DNA of 64,000 bases, taken from assembly GCA_963921825.1 (NCBI GenBank), contig OY997589.1, forward strand, positions 45,890,638 through 45,954,637, given 5' to 3'. The notes below the pieces were generated by a model that did no database searches, was not told where the DNA came from, and saw only the letters and a list, made by a program, of their open reading frames with translations. A program made the translations under genes and the position numbers. Shown one piece after another: positions 21,329-32,261 of this stretch; position 1 is the stretch's first letter, and every line of letters begins with the position of its first letter. This DNA is from Erodium maritimum. Taxonomy: Eukaryota > Streptophyta > Magnoliopsida > Geraniales > Geraniaceae.

Positions 21329-22863
21329 TCAAGAAGCATCCGATGGTGGTTGTCGTCGAAGATCTTCAAGTTCATCTTCAAGGGCATCCAAGACTCTTCG
21401 CGTTCGTCTCTTCAATGTATTGTGCTCTGCCAAATGTTCTTCGTTGAAACTGGAGGTATCAGTATTATACAAAGTCATGTACAAGGTCATGCTTGCTTCC
21501 CACTTTTCGGTTATCTTGTGTAGCATGCGGGTCCTTTCTGCATATCGTTCATCCCTTGTACGTTCAACCTCCAGCCGTGTACGTTCCAGGTCGGCGAAGG
21601 AAGACATTTGGGCCGTGAGCAGGGTCGCCTTGTTTGAGGCCTTCGCTGCCTTCTTTCCTTGCGGTCTGGTTCGGGTAAGGGGACTTGGGGCGGCCTCAGG
21701 GGATGGGGGTGTGTCGCTGAGAGGGACCACAGTCCCCTCGTAGTTGTCGGAAGCTCCTCATTCTGGTTGTTGGGACTCACCACTGAGAGGTGTGTAGTCG
21801 TCCCCTGTGCTTGTGGGTGGGGTTGAGCTGTAAGCCCCAGCCTCATCCAACTGATGTCATTGTTGGCGTAGTTGTTGTTGGCGGACATTACGCATTGTGC
21901 CTTCCTCGGCAGTGAACTTGTCGACGCCCTCGAGCTTCATCACCCAATGATCCAGGTCGAACTTTAGTGGGTGGTCACCCACTTTCCCTGCGTCCACCCA
22001 CATTTGCTTCGCACGTCTCATGTGCTCCTCGTGGTTGGCGCCGCTCGCATACTCGTCCTTGGAGGACTTCAAATACCTGAGGAACCTCCTTGTGTGCCCA
22101 TAACCTATGAGCCAACGTTTCTTGAGAGCTTGCCAGCCGCGATCTAGGAGACTTGCCTTCGAGTTGTACTTCTTCTCAATAGTGCACCAGAATGTGTTTC
22201 CGGCTTGAGAGTTGCCCTTGATGAGGTCTTTTGTAGTACTCAACTAGTAGTCTATGAGGTGGATGTCTTCCTCCTTGATGAATGTCCACCCATCCGGATG
22301 TGGTGCTTGGGGTAGGGCTCGGGGTCGGGCTCGGGGTCGTCGTTGGGAAGGTCCGGCAGAGGATGGTTGGGGGAGTTGTAAGTCGGGTAGTGTGTGCCCG
22401 GGGTAGTTGTAGAATTGGGGTGGCATCGAGAACCCTTGTCCTTGTGGGTTCATTTCATACGGTGGCGTTTGGAACCCTTGTGGGTGCATACCAAATTGTG
22501 ATGGCACCTGGAACCCTGGCGCCATTTGAAATTGTTGGGGACAGAATTGCCCTAATACAATAAATTAATTTAAAATTTTAATACAATAAATTAATTAAAA
22601 AAATTAATACAATACATTAATACAATAAATTAATTACAAAATTAATACAATAAATTATTAAAATAAATTAATTAAAAAAATTATGTTACATAAATAATAA
22701 GTTTGCACTTACCTGAGCTCGACCCCGGTTGCGAGTATGGGGAGAAAGCGGAGTTGTCCCGATTGTCCGCTAGCATGTCTTGCAAATTCTGTGCCAGTTC
22801 TTCGGCGTTGAATCCGACTTCGTCACCAGCTGACTGTGCACGGGACCCAGCGTCGCCCGACAT
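21329..22863 (-). pseudogene. Harbinger ORF1 (Myb/trihelix-like accessory protein), broken by stops
   Basis: Exon 1 is 22713-22863, starting MSGDAGSRAQSAGDEVGF and ending at a strong donor (CTCAG|GTAAGTG). Exon 2 is 21329-22551, after TATTAG|. The joined frame would be about 457 codons. Residues HPDGWTFIKEEDIHLIDY, then NTFWCTIEKKYN and GWQALKKRW, match the DNA-binding ORF1 protein of plant PIF/Harbinger elements. A coiled, Arg/Glu-rich C-terminus (TRLEVERTRDERYAERTRM) follows. The reading frame is kept throughout exon 2 but carries a TAG at 22244-22246 and TGAs at 21857-21859 and near 21760; all fit C-to-T change of Gln or Arg codons. ORF1 normally assists nuclear import and DNA binding of the transposase. 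Confidence 0.85.
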
Positions 22864-22970
22864 TTTTCACGAGAATAATTGAAACGAGAGAGGAGAATTT
22901 GGGAAGGGAAGAGTGAAGTTTGAGAGTGAAAGTGGAGATTTGTGTGGAAAAAATGAGAAGGGGGGATGGG

Positions 22971-22978
22971 TATTTATA
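22971..22978 (-). promoter_or_regulatory. TATA box of the Harbinger ORF1
   Basis: On the minus strand TATAAATA lies about 108 bp upstream of the ORF1 ATG (22863), followed by a CT-rich leader, as in typical plant promoters. Confidence 0.6.
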
Positions 22979-23276
22979 GGCTTTTATTTTGCTAATTTTT
23001 AATAAATAAAAATCTAGATGTTTGTGACCGTTGGCAACGGTCGGCTGACGAGGCCACGTGGCAGCACGGGAGAGGTCCAGCGCAAAAAGGGAGCGAGGAG
23101 CGCGGACCGCGTTTTTTCGCTTCCACAACGGGTCGGACCGCGATCCTCGGACCGGGCTCGCGCAGAGCGGGGGCGATGGGCGTTCCGTTGTTCATGCTCT
23201 AAATAGACACCCGAATCGAAGATAATGTTAAGTATGCTGCCCTTCCTGAAATTTAAAGTATGATGCCCTTCCTGAA

Positions 23277-23291
23277 ATTTACGCGTCCAAT
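23277..23291. repeat. Left target duplication of the long LINE
   Basis: ATTTACGCGTCCAAT occurs here and at 34299-34313, exactly matched over 15 bp and 11 kb apart. It brackets one LINE that has since been filled with other insertions. Confidence 0.9.
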
Positions 23292-23691
23292 GTTTTTGGA
23301 CTAAAATTTACGAATATTATTATAGATAGAAATCTGGTACAAACCATGTCTTAACCTAAGAACCGTGAGGACCAACTAAGCCAGCCATTTTAAGAATGGA
23401 GGGATGAGATACAATTGAGTTGTTGACTGCAAAAAAAAACGCACTTTTTAGTAAGTATGAAAGGGCTTTTTAGTAAAACTATCATATCACTTTTTTTTAC
23501 CAATTCACTAATTTAATTTTCTCCGTTTCGTTTAAACTCCGATTGGCTTCAAACTTGCGCCATTAGTTTTGTTTTTTCAAGGGCTTTCTATCAACATCAC
23601 TCATAAATATATTTTGAAGCACGAAAAAAGAATTATTTCGGGGCTGATTTTAAATTTTTTTTTATATATGAGTAATTTTTATCAACACTTT

Positions 23692-25625
23692 AATTACAAA
23701 ACTAACATCTACTCTATGTGTGGTGATGGCGAAAACTCTTCTCTCCCAAAGTTGGAAGCCAATTTCTTTTTCAGATTTTTGTTCCGTGTTATTGTCTAGC
23801 TATGATTCATACGTTCAAATCATGGCTCGTTCTGAAGGGTTGGAGGTTTCTGCGCCGTCTTCTACCAAGGTCCGTGCTGGTTTGCGTCCGGCAAAGACAA
23901 AAGTTAAGAGGGTTCCGGAAACGAAAGTAGCGGCCAAGAAAGCTCGGTCTGATCAGAGCAAGGAGCAAGCTGCTGGTGCAGCAGGGATCTGTTTGGAGAA
24001 GACACGACAAGGGCTCGATGGTGAGGGGGAGGTGCTATGTTCACAGCCAAAAACGTATGAGGTATCTGAGTTTCAGACGGTGGTTACGCCTTCTCTTCCG
24101 GTGGTGGATGAAGGTCAAGGATGTAAGGTTTTTCTCTACAATCTTCCTTACGATACCTCACTGGAATGGGTACGGAATTCAATGGGTGTTTTCGGGGAAG
24201 TGCTGTCAGTGCAGGTTCTAAGGAAACCGAATCGGAAAGGTCGATATTTCGGGTTTGTAGAGTTTAAACTGAAAGAATCGGCTTTACAGGCGATAGATGT
24301 GCTCCATGGGTTCAAACTGAACGGGTATAGTTTATTGGTAGCAATTGCTAGACCGGATTCGACGCATGGATGTGCCTCTGTTCTCACTTCAGCAAAACAG
24401 AGCATCAATGTTTGTAGTGATGGCGCGGTGGAGAAGGCCCTGCTCCGTCAAGTTTCGCCGGACGGAGGCGTTCCTGAGCCTGTGTGCGCTGCTCCGGCAA
24501 GTCAGCAGGGTACGGGAGCTTCGGGATCACAGAATCCTCGGGAATTCACTGCGCCTGCATCTTCGGAATCTGTTAGGGAAAGTCTTGTTTTTACGCCCAA
24601 ACCTTCTGTTTCTACGCCGCAATCACAGTCCCCGTGATTTATGCTGTTTTGAATCGAAGTCCGGTTATGGAGGAAACGCGTGAGCGGTAGGACTCTGTAA
24701 CGCTTGGAGAAGAAGACGCAGTACACGGGCCGGTGGTGTTGGGTTAGTCCGAGTTTGCGTGTGGGCCAGTGCTGATTGGTCTGTCCGGGCCTGAATGTGG
24801 GCCGGCGAAATTGGCAGATGCAGTATCAGGCTCGGCCCGAGTGGTAGATACTGAATCAGTTCAGAAGGCTTTAAATGGGTTGGATCAGGTTGTTCTAGCC
24901 AGCAAATCTGATCTGGGCCCGGTAGCTGTGGGTTCGGGTCGTGCTCCTGTTGGCCCTCAAGCGGTTCAAGGTAGCCCTCACTCGTTGGGCCAGACAGTTT
25001 TACAAGCCCAACCGCCAGTAGTGGACCCGTCTCTTGAGAAGGCTGTAGATATTTCTGTGGACCACCCGTGGAAAGATATTCTTCTGAGTCCGAAAAATAT
25101 CCCCATTGAGGTTCCAAGGAAATGTGGCCGTCCAAAAAAAGGACAGCCAAAAAAGTCTGCTCCTCCAGTTGTCTTTTATCAGACAAGAGCCAAAACATCG
25201 GTTGATAGGGGGGGTCAAACGGGAAGCCTCACCATCGACATTGATAAACAAAGTAAGGATGGGGAGTGGAGCTTTAGTACGAGAACTGTGAAAAGGGATG
25301 TTGCCAAGCCCCCAGTTTTTGTATCCCCACAGCAGGCTGAGGTTGAGGAGGGCGTTGATCTTAGCGAGGACGAGGTTATCTCGGAATGGAGTTCAGGACA
25401 CTAAACTCCTGTTTCGGTCTCTATCGATTTGGTTGTTTGAATCCGGACAGGTTGTAGACAAGGTGGGCGGTGCCTTGATTGTTCACTTTTATGTTCAAGT
25501 TTGGTTGTAATTCTGTTGTTTGCCTTTGTTTCGGTAGGGGGAAAGATCCTTTTAAGGATGGTTTTTCTCGCATCGTTTTACTTTTTGTAGAACGTTTTCC
25601 TAATAAAACTTTTCGCTTATAAAAA
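23692..25625 (+). mobile_element. ORF1-only retroposon, copy 1
   Basis: One mRNA-like unit: ORF1 from 23720, a short 3' UTR ending in CCTAATAAAACTTTTCGCTTAT, then A8. AACACTTT occurs on both sides (23684-23691 and 25626-25633), though this motif is also frequent in the host foldback array. There is no endonuclease or reverse transcriptase between ORF1 and the tail. Copies 2 (39330-40241) and 3 (61524-63307) share this organisation and 3' end. Confidence 0.82.
23720..25404 (+). pseudogene. RRM-type ORF1 protein gene of retroposon copy 1, frameshifted
   Basis: The first frame (23720-24637, 305 codons) has a basic, Ala/Lys-rich N-terminus (TKVKRVPETKVAAKKARSDQ) and an RRM at about residues 135-210, with RNP2-like VFLYNLP and RNP1-like KGRYFGFVEF. 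A frameshift near 24630 moves the rest into another frame (to 25404). That part has the basic motif CGRPKKGQPKKS, resembling an AT-hook, and the conserved PPVVFYQTRAK. RRM-bearing ORF1 proteins are known in plant LINEs such as the Beta BNR family; there they bind the element RNA. The last codon is a TAA where copy 3 has Leu. Confidence 0.8.
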
Positions 25626-25634
25626 AAACACTTT

Positions 25635-26285
25635 GCTCTGTTTTTATCAACACTTTTACACTGGTTTTATCAACACTTTACACTGGTTTTATCACCTCAT
25701 TTCCAAAATTGATTATGATTTTATCACATCATCACGTGCTTTTTATGAACACTAATTTTATCAACACCAAAGACTAGGTTTATCATTAAATTACGTTTGT
25801 TTTATCACCCTATCACATGTTTTTTTGAAGCACGAAAAAAAGATTATTTTTGGGCTGATTTAAAAAACAATTATATCTGGGTAATTTTTATCAACACTTT
25901 AAATTGATTTTATCAACACTTTACATTGATTTTATCAACACTTTACACTGCTTTTATCAACATTGAACACTAGTTTTATCACCTCATTTTCCAAAACCGA
26001 ACATGATTCTTATCACCTCATCACGTGTTTTTATGAACACTAGTTTTATCAACACTAAACACTATGTTTATCATTAAATTATATGTGTTTTTATCACCTC
26101 ATCACATGTTTTTTATCAACGTTAAATTCTATTTTATCATACTTATTATCCAATTTGAACTTGGTTTTTATCTCCTCGTTATTTGTTTTTTATCACCTCA
26201 ATACATGTTTTATCAACATTTAGCACTAGTTTCATACCTCCGATATAAAACATTTATTAGTGAAGATTTATCAAAACTCAACATT
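25635..26285. repeat. Tandem array of TTTTATCAACACTTTACACTG-type units
   Basis: Roughly 22-bp imperfect units with TTTATCAACA or TTATCACCTCATCAC cores. They form the loop of the foldback element. No coding potential. Confidence 0.75.
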
Positions 26286-26877
26286 ATTTTTATCACCCCG
26301 ATATACCTTTTTATTTTCGTGCATCAAAATATATTCAATGATTGATCTTCATTTAAATCCCTTGAAAAAATAAAAATATTAACGCAAGTTTGAAGCTAAT
26401 CGGAGTTCAAACGAATGGGGAAATATTAAATTAGGGAATTGGTGAAGAAAAAAATGGACACTTGTCCACATGGCACCATGCTATTACAATTATGCCCTTG
26501 CTTGTGTGAGAAAGGATGAAAGTGGATGGAATTGGGGTGATGATGTGGCATTATGGTGAATGTTGGATCCTAGGTGTGTGTGGCTAGGATTGGTTCTCAT
26601 GGTTCTTAGGTTAAGAGTGATTTGTAGCCGATTTCACCTCTATTATTAGATATCAAAACTCACGGTACATTGTAGTATATTAGAGAGAGTCATTACTGAA
26701 TAACAGACATTGAACGAGTTTTTTGTTCGTCAGTGGAACACTTTGTTCGCAGTTCTTTTTACAAATTGCAAGGTAACCCCTTCATTGTGAGAAAACATAA
26801 GACGGATATCTCGTATGATGGCACCGACCGGAGAAGCTGGAGGCTCCTCTTTCTTTCATGATCATATGAAGAAGGAC

Positions 26878-27135
26878 CTAGGCATCCGAGCAAATCATAA
26901 TTTGACCCGTCCCCAAGCTAGGTATATTTCGAAATGTTGTCGCTATAGTGCACGCCTCGACCATGAGTGGTGACCAACAAACAAACAAAAAACCATGGAC
27001 TGCCAGACGGATCACACCATCCGTATCCCGGGCTATCAGTCTCCAGGCTGACTGATTGCTCTCCTGCAAAACTGCTCCATCTACATTGATGGGCACGGTT
27101 CCTTCAGGTGGTCGAGTCCACCGAGATGGCCACAC
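26878..27135 (-). pseudogene. LINE RNase H-like domain
   Basis: An 85-codon minus-strand frame reads MWPSRWTRPPEGTVPINVDG and later ARDTDGVIRLA and VEACTIATTFRN. This is the plant-LINE C-terminal RNase H pattern (NVDGA, DG, E..A). The frame ends early in ICSDA, and flanking sequence is shifted. It is the 3' end of the LINE at 23292-34298. Confidence 0.8.
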
Positions 27136-27483
27136 TAGTGGTGGCGGTTAGGTCTGGTCAATGGCGGAGCCTACCTCGCGCCACGTCGTAAGATGGTTTT
27201 TATCCGCAAATAGTACCCTTAAGGCTTTCGATGGTGTTCCACCCCATTTCAACTCATTTCGAGCCTTCCAGATATCCCACATGACGGATAGGATATCAGC
27301 AACCTATCTTTTGCGGTCTTGTAGTAGCAACACCCTCCCACCACTACACAAACCCCATAGTAGGGTTGAAGGGACAACTTATAATCAAATGATCGATGGA
27401 TTCCGGAGCTCTCCCACAGATGTCGTAAGTCGGAGCAATAAAGACATATCGCTTATTGAGGTTTTTGGCCACTTACAAAGTAC

Positions 27484-27693
27484 CTAAAGACATCTCCAAA
27501 AAATGACCCGAAGGCGGGGTGGCCCCGGGATATCCCACAACTCTAACCAAGCCACCAATGTCGTATTATGTCGAGCTGCATGTCGCTCCTCTACCAAGAT
27601 ATTGTAACCAGCTTTCGTGGTGTATAGCTCAGTCCTTTTAGACGCCCAGTACCAAATGTCTTTGGTTCGTAGAGTAGAAAGTGGAACCTGCAA
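27484..27693 (-). pseudogene. LINE zf-RVT (zinc-binding) region
   Basis: The 69-codon frame has YTTKAGYNILVE and WLELWDIPGPPRLRVIFWR, matching the region after the reverse transcriptase of plant LINEs where a WKxLW..PPK..FLWR pattern is usual. It is separated by stops from the RNase H region. Confidence 0.8.
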
Positions 27694-28149
27694 GATTTGA
27701 TCCCTCTCTTCTACATCAAATATTTTAGAAATAGGAGATGCATCCCAGCACTAAGATCCTAGTACCATTAATCGAGTCCCCTACCAAAGATGGTCGGTTG
27801 GATACTATCTCTGGCTTAGGTTCCAAAAGCCACGACGTTCCTTTATTTAGTGTATCTCGCCCATCTCCTATAGTAATCCGCAAACCTTTCTAGATAAGAC
27901 CTTGTGTGGAGAAAATATTAGTCCACGTAAAACTAGGATTGGGACCTATGGCAGCCTGAAGGAAACTGGTTGTAGGGAAGTAGTAAGCTTTCAATACTCG
28001 GTCCATAAGAGATTGGGTTCGATGAAACAGACTCCACGCCTATTTTCCAAGGAGGGCCGTATTGGCATCTTTCAAGTGGTGAAATGCCATCCCACCCACC
28101 TCTTTAGGCATACACAACTTATCTCAATCCTTCCATATAATTAGTCGGT

Positions 28150-29843
28150 TCGATTTACCCCTCCCCCCACCACCACCTAAAACGAGCTAAAGCGATGTGA
28201 ATACATGAGGCAATACGATGGGGTACCCGGAACACAAACATTACATAAACCGGGAGGTAGGTAAGGACTGAACGGATCATGAATTCTCTGCCTGTAGGGG
28301 ATAGTAGTTTTCCGTCCCATGAACAAATACGTTTGATAATACAGTCACCAAGATAAGCCATAACGACATTCATGTTTTCCCCTATCATATTCGGAACTCC
28401 GAGATACATGGATATGGCTGAGGTTTCTACAATAAACAGGATCTGGCAACACTCTTGTCGTACGATATCGGTTGTGTTTGCATTGAAGAGGACAAACGAT
28501 TTTTTGAGGGTGAGTACCTAACTTGAAAATTGCCCAAATAAACTAAGAATATCCCTGATCTGACTGGCGTCCTCTGTTGTAGCTCTACAAAATATATAGC
28601 AGTCATCTACAAAGAACATATGGAATATTTCCGGAGCACCTCTAGCAACCCGAACACCTTTGACTCGCCCCTCGTCCTATGCTTGCTGTAATAAGTAGGA
28701 CATGCCCTCCATACATAAGAGGAATAGATACGGGGATAGCGGGTCCTCTTGGCGAAGACCACGAGACGGTGTAAATTTTGGTGTCTCCCTACCCCCAAAC
28801 GAGACTGTATACTGAACCGACTTCAAGCAACAAGAGACCAACTCGATCCATTCCGACGAGAAACCCAATTGTGCCATGATACTCAACTGATAATCATATT
28901 CCACTCGATCATACGCTTTACTCATGTCTAGCTTGAGGGCCATATAGCCCATATTACCCTGTCGTTTCCTTCGAAGAAAGTGAATAACTTCAAAAGCTAT
29001 TAGCTCGTTATCTTGAATACACCGACCGAAGATAAATGCTCCCTAGGTTTCAGATATAACGTTTTGGAGGAAAGGGCGCAGTCGATTAGCCAAGACCATG
29101 GATAGGATACGAAAGATGACGTTATTGAGAGCGGTTGGGCGCATGTCCGTGACAACCTCTGGCTCCAACTTCTTGATGATGAGAACAATTGAAGTATCGT
29201 TCAACGCTTGGTCAAACCCCTTTGTCTCCATAACACCCTGAATAAACCAGATCACCTCCTTAGCTACCAACGGCAAGTAGTGTTGATAAAACCTCGGATT
29301 CAGGCCATCTGGCCCTGGGACTTATCGGGACCCATTTGGAACACTAAAGTTTTAACTTCTGACTCCAAGCCTGGTGAGAGTAGAGTTGTGTTATGTGTTG
29401 TAGTAATCCGTCGAGTTAGGTGTATGGGGAAGTTCCCAAGATCCGGCTAACTACTCAAGAATAACTGACTAAAATTGTCCATAACTAGTTCCTTCATGCC
29501 TTTATCCCAAGTAACGAGCTCCCCTGTTGCATTTTTTAGGACCGCCACCGCATTTATCCGTCGGCGATAGGAACACGCAACCTGGAAAAACATGGTATTC
29601 CGATCCCTTTGGTCAACCAATGTTGCTTCGCCCGTTGTCTCCAAAACGCCTCTTGCTCGTTGAGAGCCCGTTCATATTGAATATGTATAGCTTCGCGTCT
29701 ACGCACCCTAGCCATATATGTCCTCCCATTCAATTCCGTTATACAGCTTTGACACCATTTAATATGGTTAACATTCTTCCTGAAGTGGCGACGGCCCAGT
29801 CATTCAGTGCCACCAATACCTTTCAAATTACCTCAGCTATAGG
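28150..29843 (-). pseudogene. LINE reverse transcriptase, broken
   Basis: From 5' to 3' on the minus strand: the region before the fingers (MPLVAKEVIWFIQGVMETKG, 29043-29276); FGRCIQDNELIAFEV; palm residues KLDMSKAYDRVEYDY and SRGLRQEDPLSPYLFLLCME (28677-28952); then FFVDDCYIF with the catalytic FVDD at 28602-28613; then the thumb with MYLGVPNMIG (28155-28409). The usual catalytic motif in this family is FADD. Frames change several times, with stops between. Confidence 0.88.
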
Positions 29844-30680
29844 TGTCACGCCCCAAATCCGGTTGTGACTGGACTCGAGACGTGAGTTAAACTAACAATT
29901 AAATAATAAAGATGAAAGTAAACTTAAACCATTTTAAATCTCCGGATTTAGTTCCGATCAAACAACTTTAATAAATTAAGTTCCAAACCGAAGTTACGAG
30001 TCAAAGCTCAGAATATAACAAGATAAACATAAGGTTCAATAGAACGACAAAAATACGTCTCTAACAACAACTCCACCCGAACTCTCCCAGAAGCTCCCGA
30101 GCCTCGAGCCCAACTCTAGGAACTACTCACCAAGTAAGCCTGTACAAACAGTAAATAAAACAAACAGGGGTGAGATTACGCTCAGTAGGGAAAATAATAA
30201 GTAAAAGCAACCTCCACTTTGGTAATAAAACTGAATCAACAATAAATAGTCACAAAAATTACGATTAATCCGATCAACCAACTAGATGCTATGAAGTAGA
30301 GAACGATAAGAATTTCAATGATTTAGTAACACGGTGATTCAAGAAGATTAAGGAAAGGCGATATAATCTAATGAAACAACAAAGGAGAGAAAGTATAAGC
30401 ATCACATCGATAACTCAAAACACCACACTCCGATCCACAATTAGACCTGGTGTCATGTCGGATACAACACTCTGATCCACAATTGGCCCTTGTGTCATGT
30501 CGGATTTCCCCTCGGTCTAGAGGAGACACATACGTCGGGGCTATCGGAAACATCCCTAAAGAGACACATATCATCGGGATTCCCGGAAATGTCCCCAAAG
30601 GACCATGGATCATCGGGGCGAAACAGGATAATCTTCCAGGAATGCTCCCGCAGGACGCATACACCCGGGGTGAAGCAACA

Positions 30681-31240
30681 AGTAATCATAACCATCCCCG
30701 CAGGGTAAACAATCTCTTGGCTATGATACTACCCCACACCGGCGTACCCCCTCGGTGTAGGTACCATACTGGAACATAAATAAACATCCTCGCAGGGTAA
30801 ACAATCTCTTGGCTATGATACTACCCCACACCGGCTTACCCCCTCGGTGTAGGTACCATACCGGAACATAAATAACCATCCCCGCATGGTAAACAATCTC
30901 TCGGCTATGATACTACCGCACACCGGCTTACCCCCTCGGTGTAGGTACCATACCGGAACATAAATAACCATCCCCGCAGGGTAACCAATCTCTCGGCTAT
31001 GATACTACCCCACACCGGCTTACCCCCTCGGTGTAGGTACCATACCAGAACATAAATAACCATCCCCGCAGGGTAGACAATCTCTCGGCTATGATACTAC
31101 CCCACACCGGCTTACCCCCTCGGTGTAGGTACCATACCGGAAGATAAATAACCATCCCCGCAGGGTAAAAAATCTCTCGGCTATGATACTACCCCACACC
31201 GGCTTACCCCCTCGGTGTATGTACCATACCGGAACATAAA
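30681..31240. repeat. 92-bp tandem array in the solo LTR
   Basis: About six units with GGCTATGATACTACCCCAC at a regular 92-bp spacing (30719, 30811, 30903 and onward), 90-97% alike by eye. Each has CCCCGCAGGGTAAACAATCTC and CCCTCGGTGTAGGTACCATA. There are no spacers of independent sequence. Confidence 0.9.
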
Positions 31241-31434
31241 TCCTCTTAACACACGCAAGAGAGCAACAACCAACAGTCATAGTACAACCAAAGCTTAGTA
31301 ATTTACAATCTTATCGCAATACGTCACGAAGAAGTCATATAACCAATTATACTTACCGACATACTTACCAACCACGATTCATCGATCTATCACTCTCACC
31401 CGATCATACCATTTGGCACAATCAACTACACTCA

Positions 31435-31535
31435 AACATTCATTCAAGCATTCATTCAAGCATTCATTCAGGCATTCATTCAATCATTAGATCATTCATT
31501 CATTCAATCAATCATTCAAACATTCATTCAACAAT
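31435..31535. repeat. CATT-rich microsatellite in the solo LTR
   Basis: Imperfect 12-bp units CATTCATTCAAG and CATTCAAT repeats. It is low complexity. Confidence 0.8.
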
Positions 31536-32140
31536 TCATATCTCAAGCATCACAATTTATCTAGTTTAGTTTGACTCTTATCTTAATCTAGATGCTAAGC
31601 AAGCACGACATGTGAGGCAATCACAAACCATCATGAGGCTCATCACGACCATTCTACAAGCACGACAATTTCCCAAGTATTGAAAGCGATTTAAACTAGT
31701 GAATCACATCCTACATGCAAACTAGACACGTCCGGTTATTATTGTAATTGAAAAACGATTATTCTAGTGAATCACATCCTATATGCAAACTAGGACCTTT
31801 CCGATTATTATTATCCTATAGGCATGCTATAGCGTGTTCTAACTTACTAGAGGAGTTTAGTACTTTCCCTACCTCGAAGTCCTCCACGAACAGTACTCCT
31901 AGCTGCTGACGTTCGGGCTAGCTTCCTCTCCGTCTTCTCACGGGTCCCAAGGTCTTCTCCTTTCCTCGAGCTCGAGTCCAAGGTCTTGGGTCACAATTAA
32001 ACTCTAATTAAAGACTAACCAAGACACAAGCATTTAAGTTCAAAAGATCCTCAACCGTTTGTTTCAAAAACACCTTTCGAAGTAAACGAAATAAACCAAA
32101 AAGGATTCAAAAGGACCAAAACTGGTCTGCCACGGATCGG

Positions 32141-32261
32141 GTCACGGAGCCGTGATGCCACCCGTCACGGATGACGTCACGGACCCGTGATGAGTGCCGT
32201 CACGGTCTCCCTCACGGAGCCGTGACGTCTCCCGTCACGGTTCCCGTCACGGATCCGTGAC
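32141..32261. repeat. Cluster of CACGG/CCGTG palindromes in the solo LTR
   Basis: GTCACGGAGCCGTGAT (32141-32156), GTCACGGACCCGTGAT (32175-32190), CTCACGGAGCCGTGAC (32211-32226) and GTCACGGATCCGTGAC (32246-32261) follow each other at roughly 35-bp spacing. The last is a perfect 16-bp palindrome. The same motif is clustered in the leader of G1 at 5060-5178. Confidence 0.88.

Larger units (their letters stand above)
21004..23199 (-). mobile_element. Non-autonomous PIF/Harbinger element with ORF1 only
   Basis: Terminal inverted repeats GAGCATGAATAACAGAA and GAGCATGAACAACGGAA are bracketed by the 3-bp duplication TAA (21001-21003 and 23200-23202), the signature of PIF/Harbinger transposons. The element has a broken, intron-containing ORF1 on the minus strand. 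No DDE transposase is present. It is inserted just upstream of the DUF952 start codon, with ORF1 transcribed toward the gene. Confidence 0.93.
23325..26640. mobile_element. Large foldback element in the LINE 3' UTR
   Basis: The ends pair imperfectly: GATAGAAATCTGGTACAAACC, then CTTAACCTAAGAACC, against the complement of 26575-26640. Inner arms pair at 23500-23660 and 26290-26440 (for example TTCAAACTTGCGCCATTA against its complement). TATTATTA flanks both sides (23315-23322 and 26641-26648). The middle holds the ORF1 retroposon and an array of about 22-bp units (TTTTATCAACACTTTACACTG). Confidence 0.8.

Noticed and set aside
22992-23206. Frames at the right end of the Harbinger element
   Set aside because: They cover the terminal inverted repeat and the upstream region of ORF1, not coding sequence.
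30681-31240. CRISPR-like regular array of 92-bp units
   Set aside because: Whole units are repeated with no variable spacers, inside a plant LTR. It is a minisatellite.
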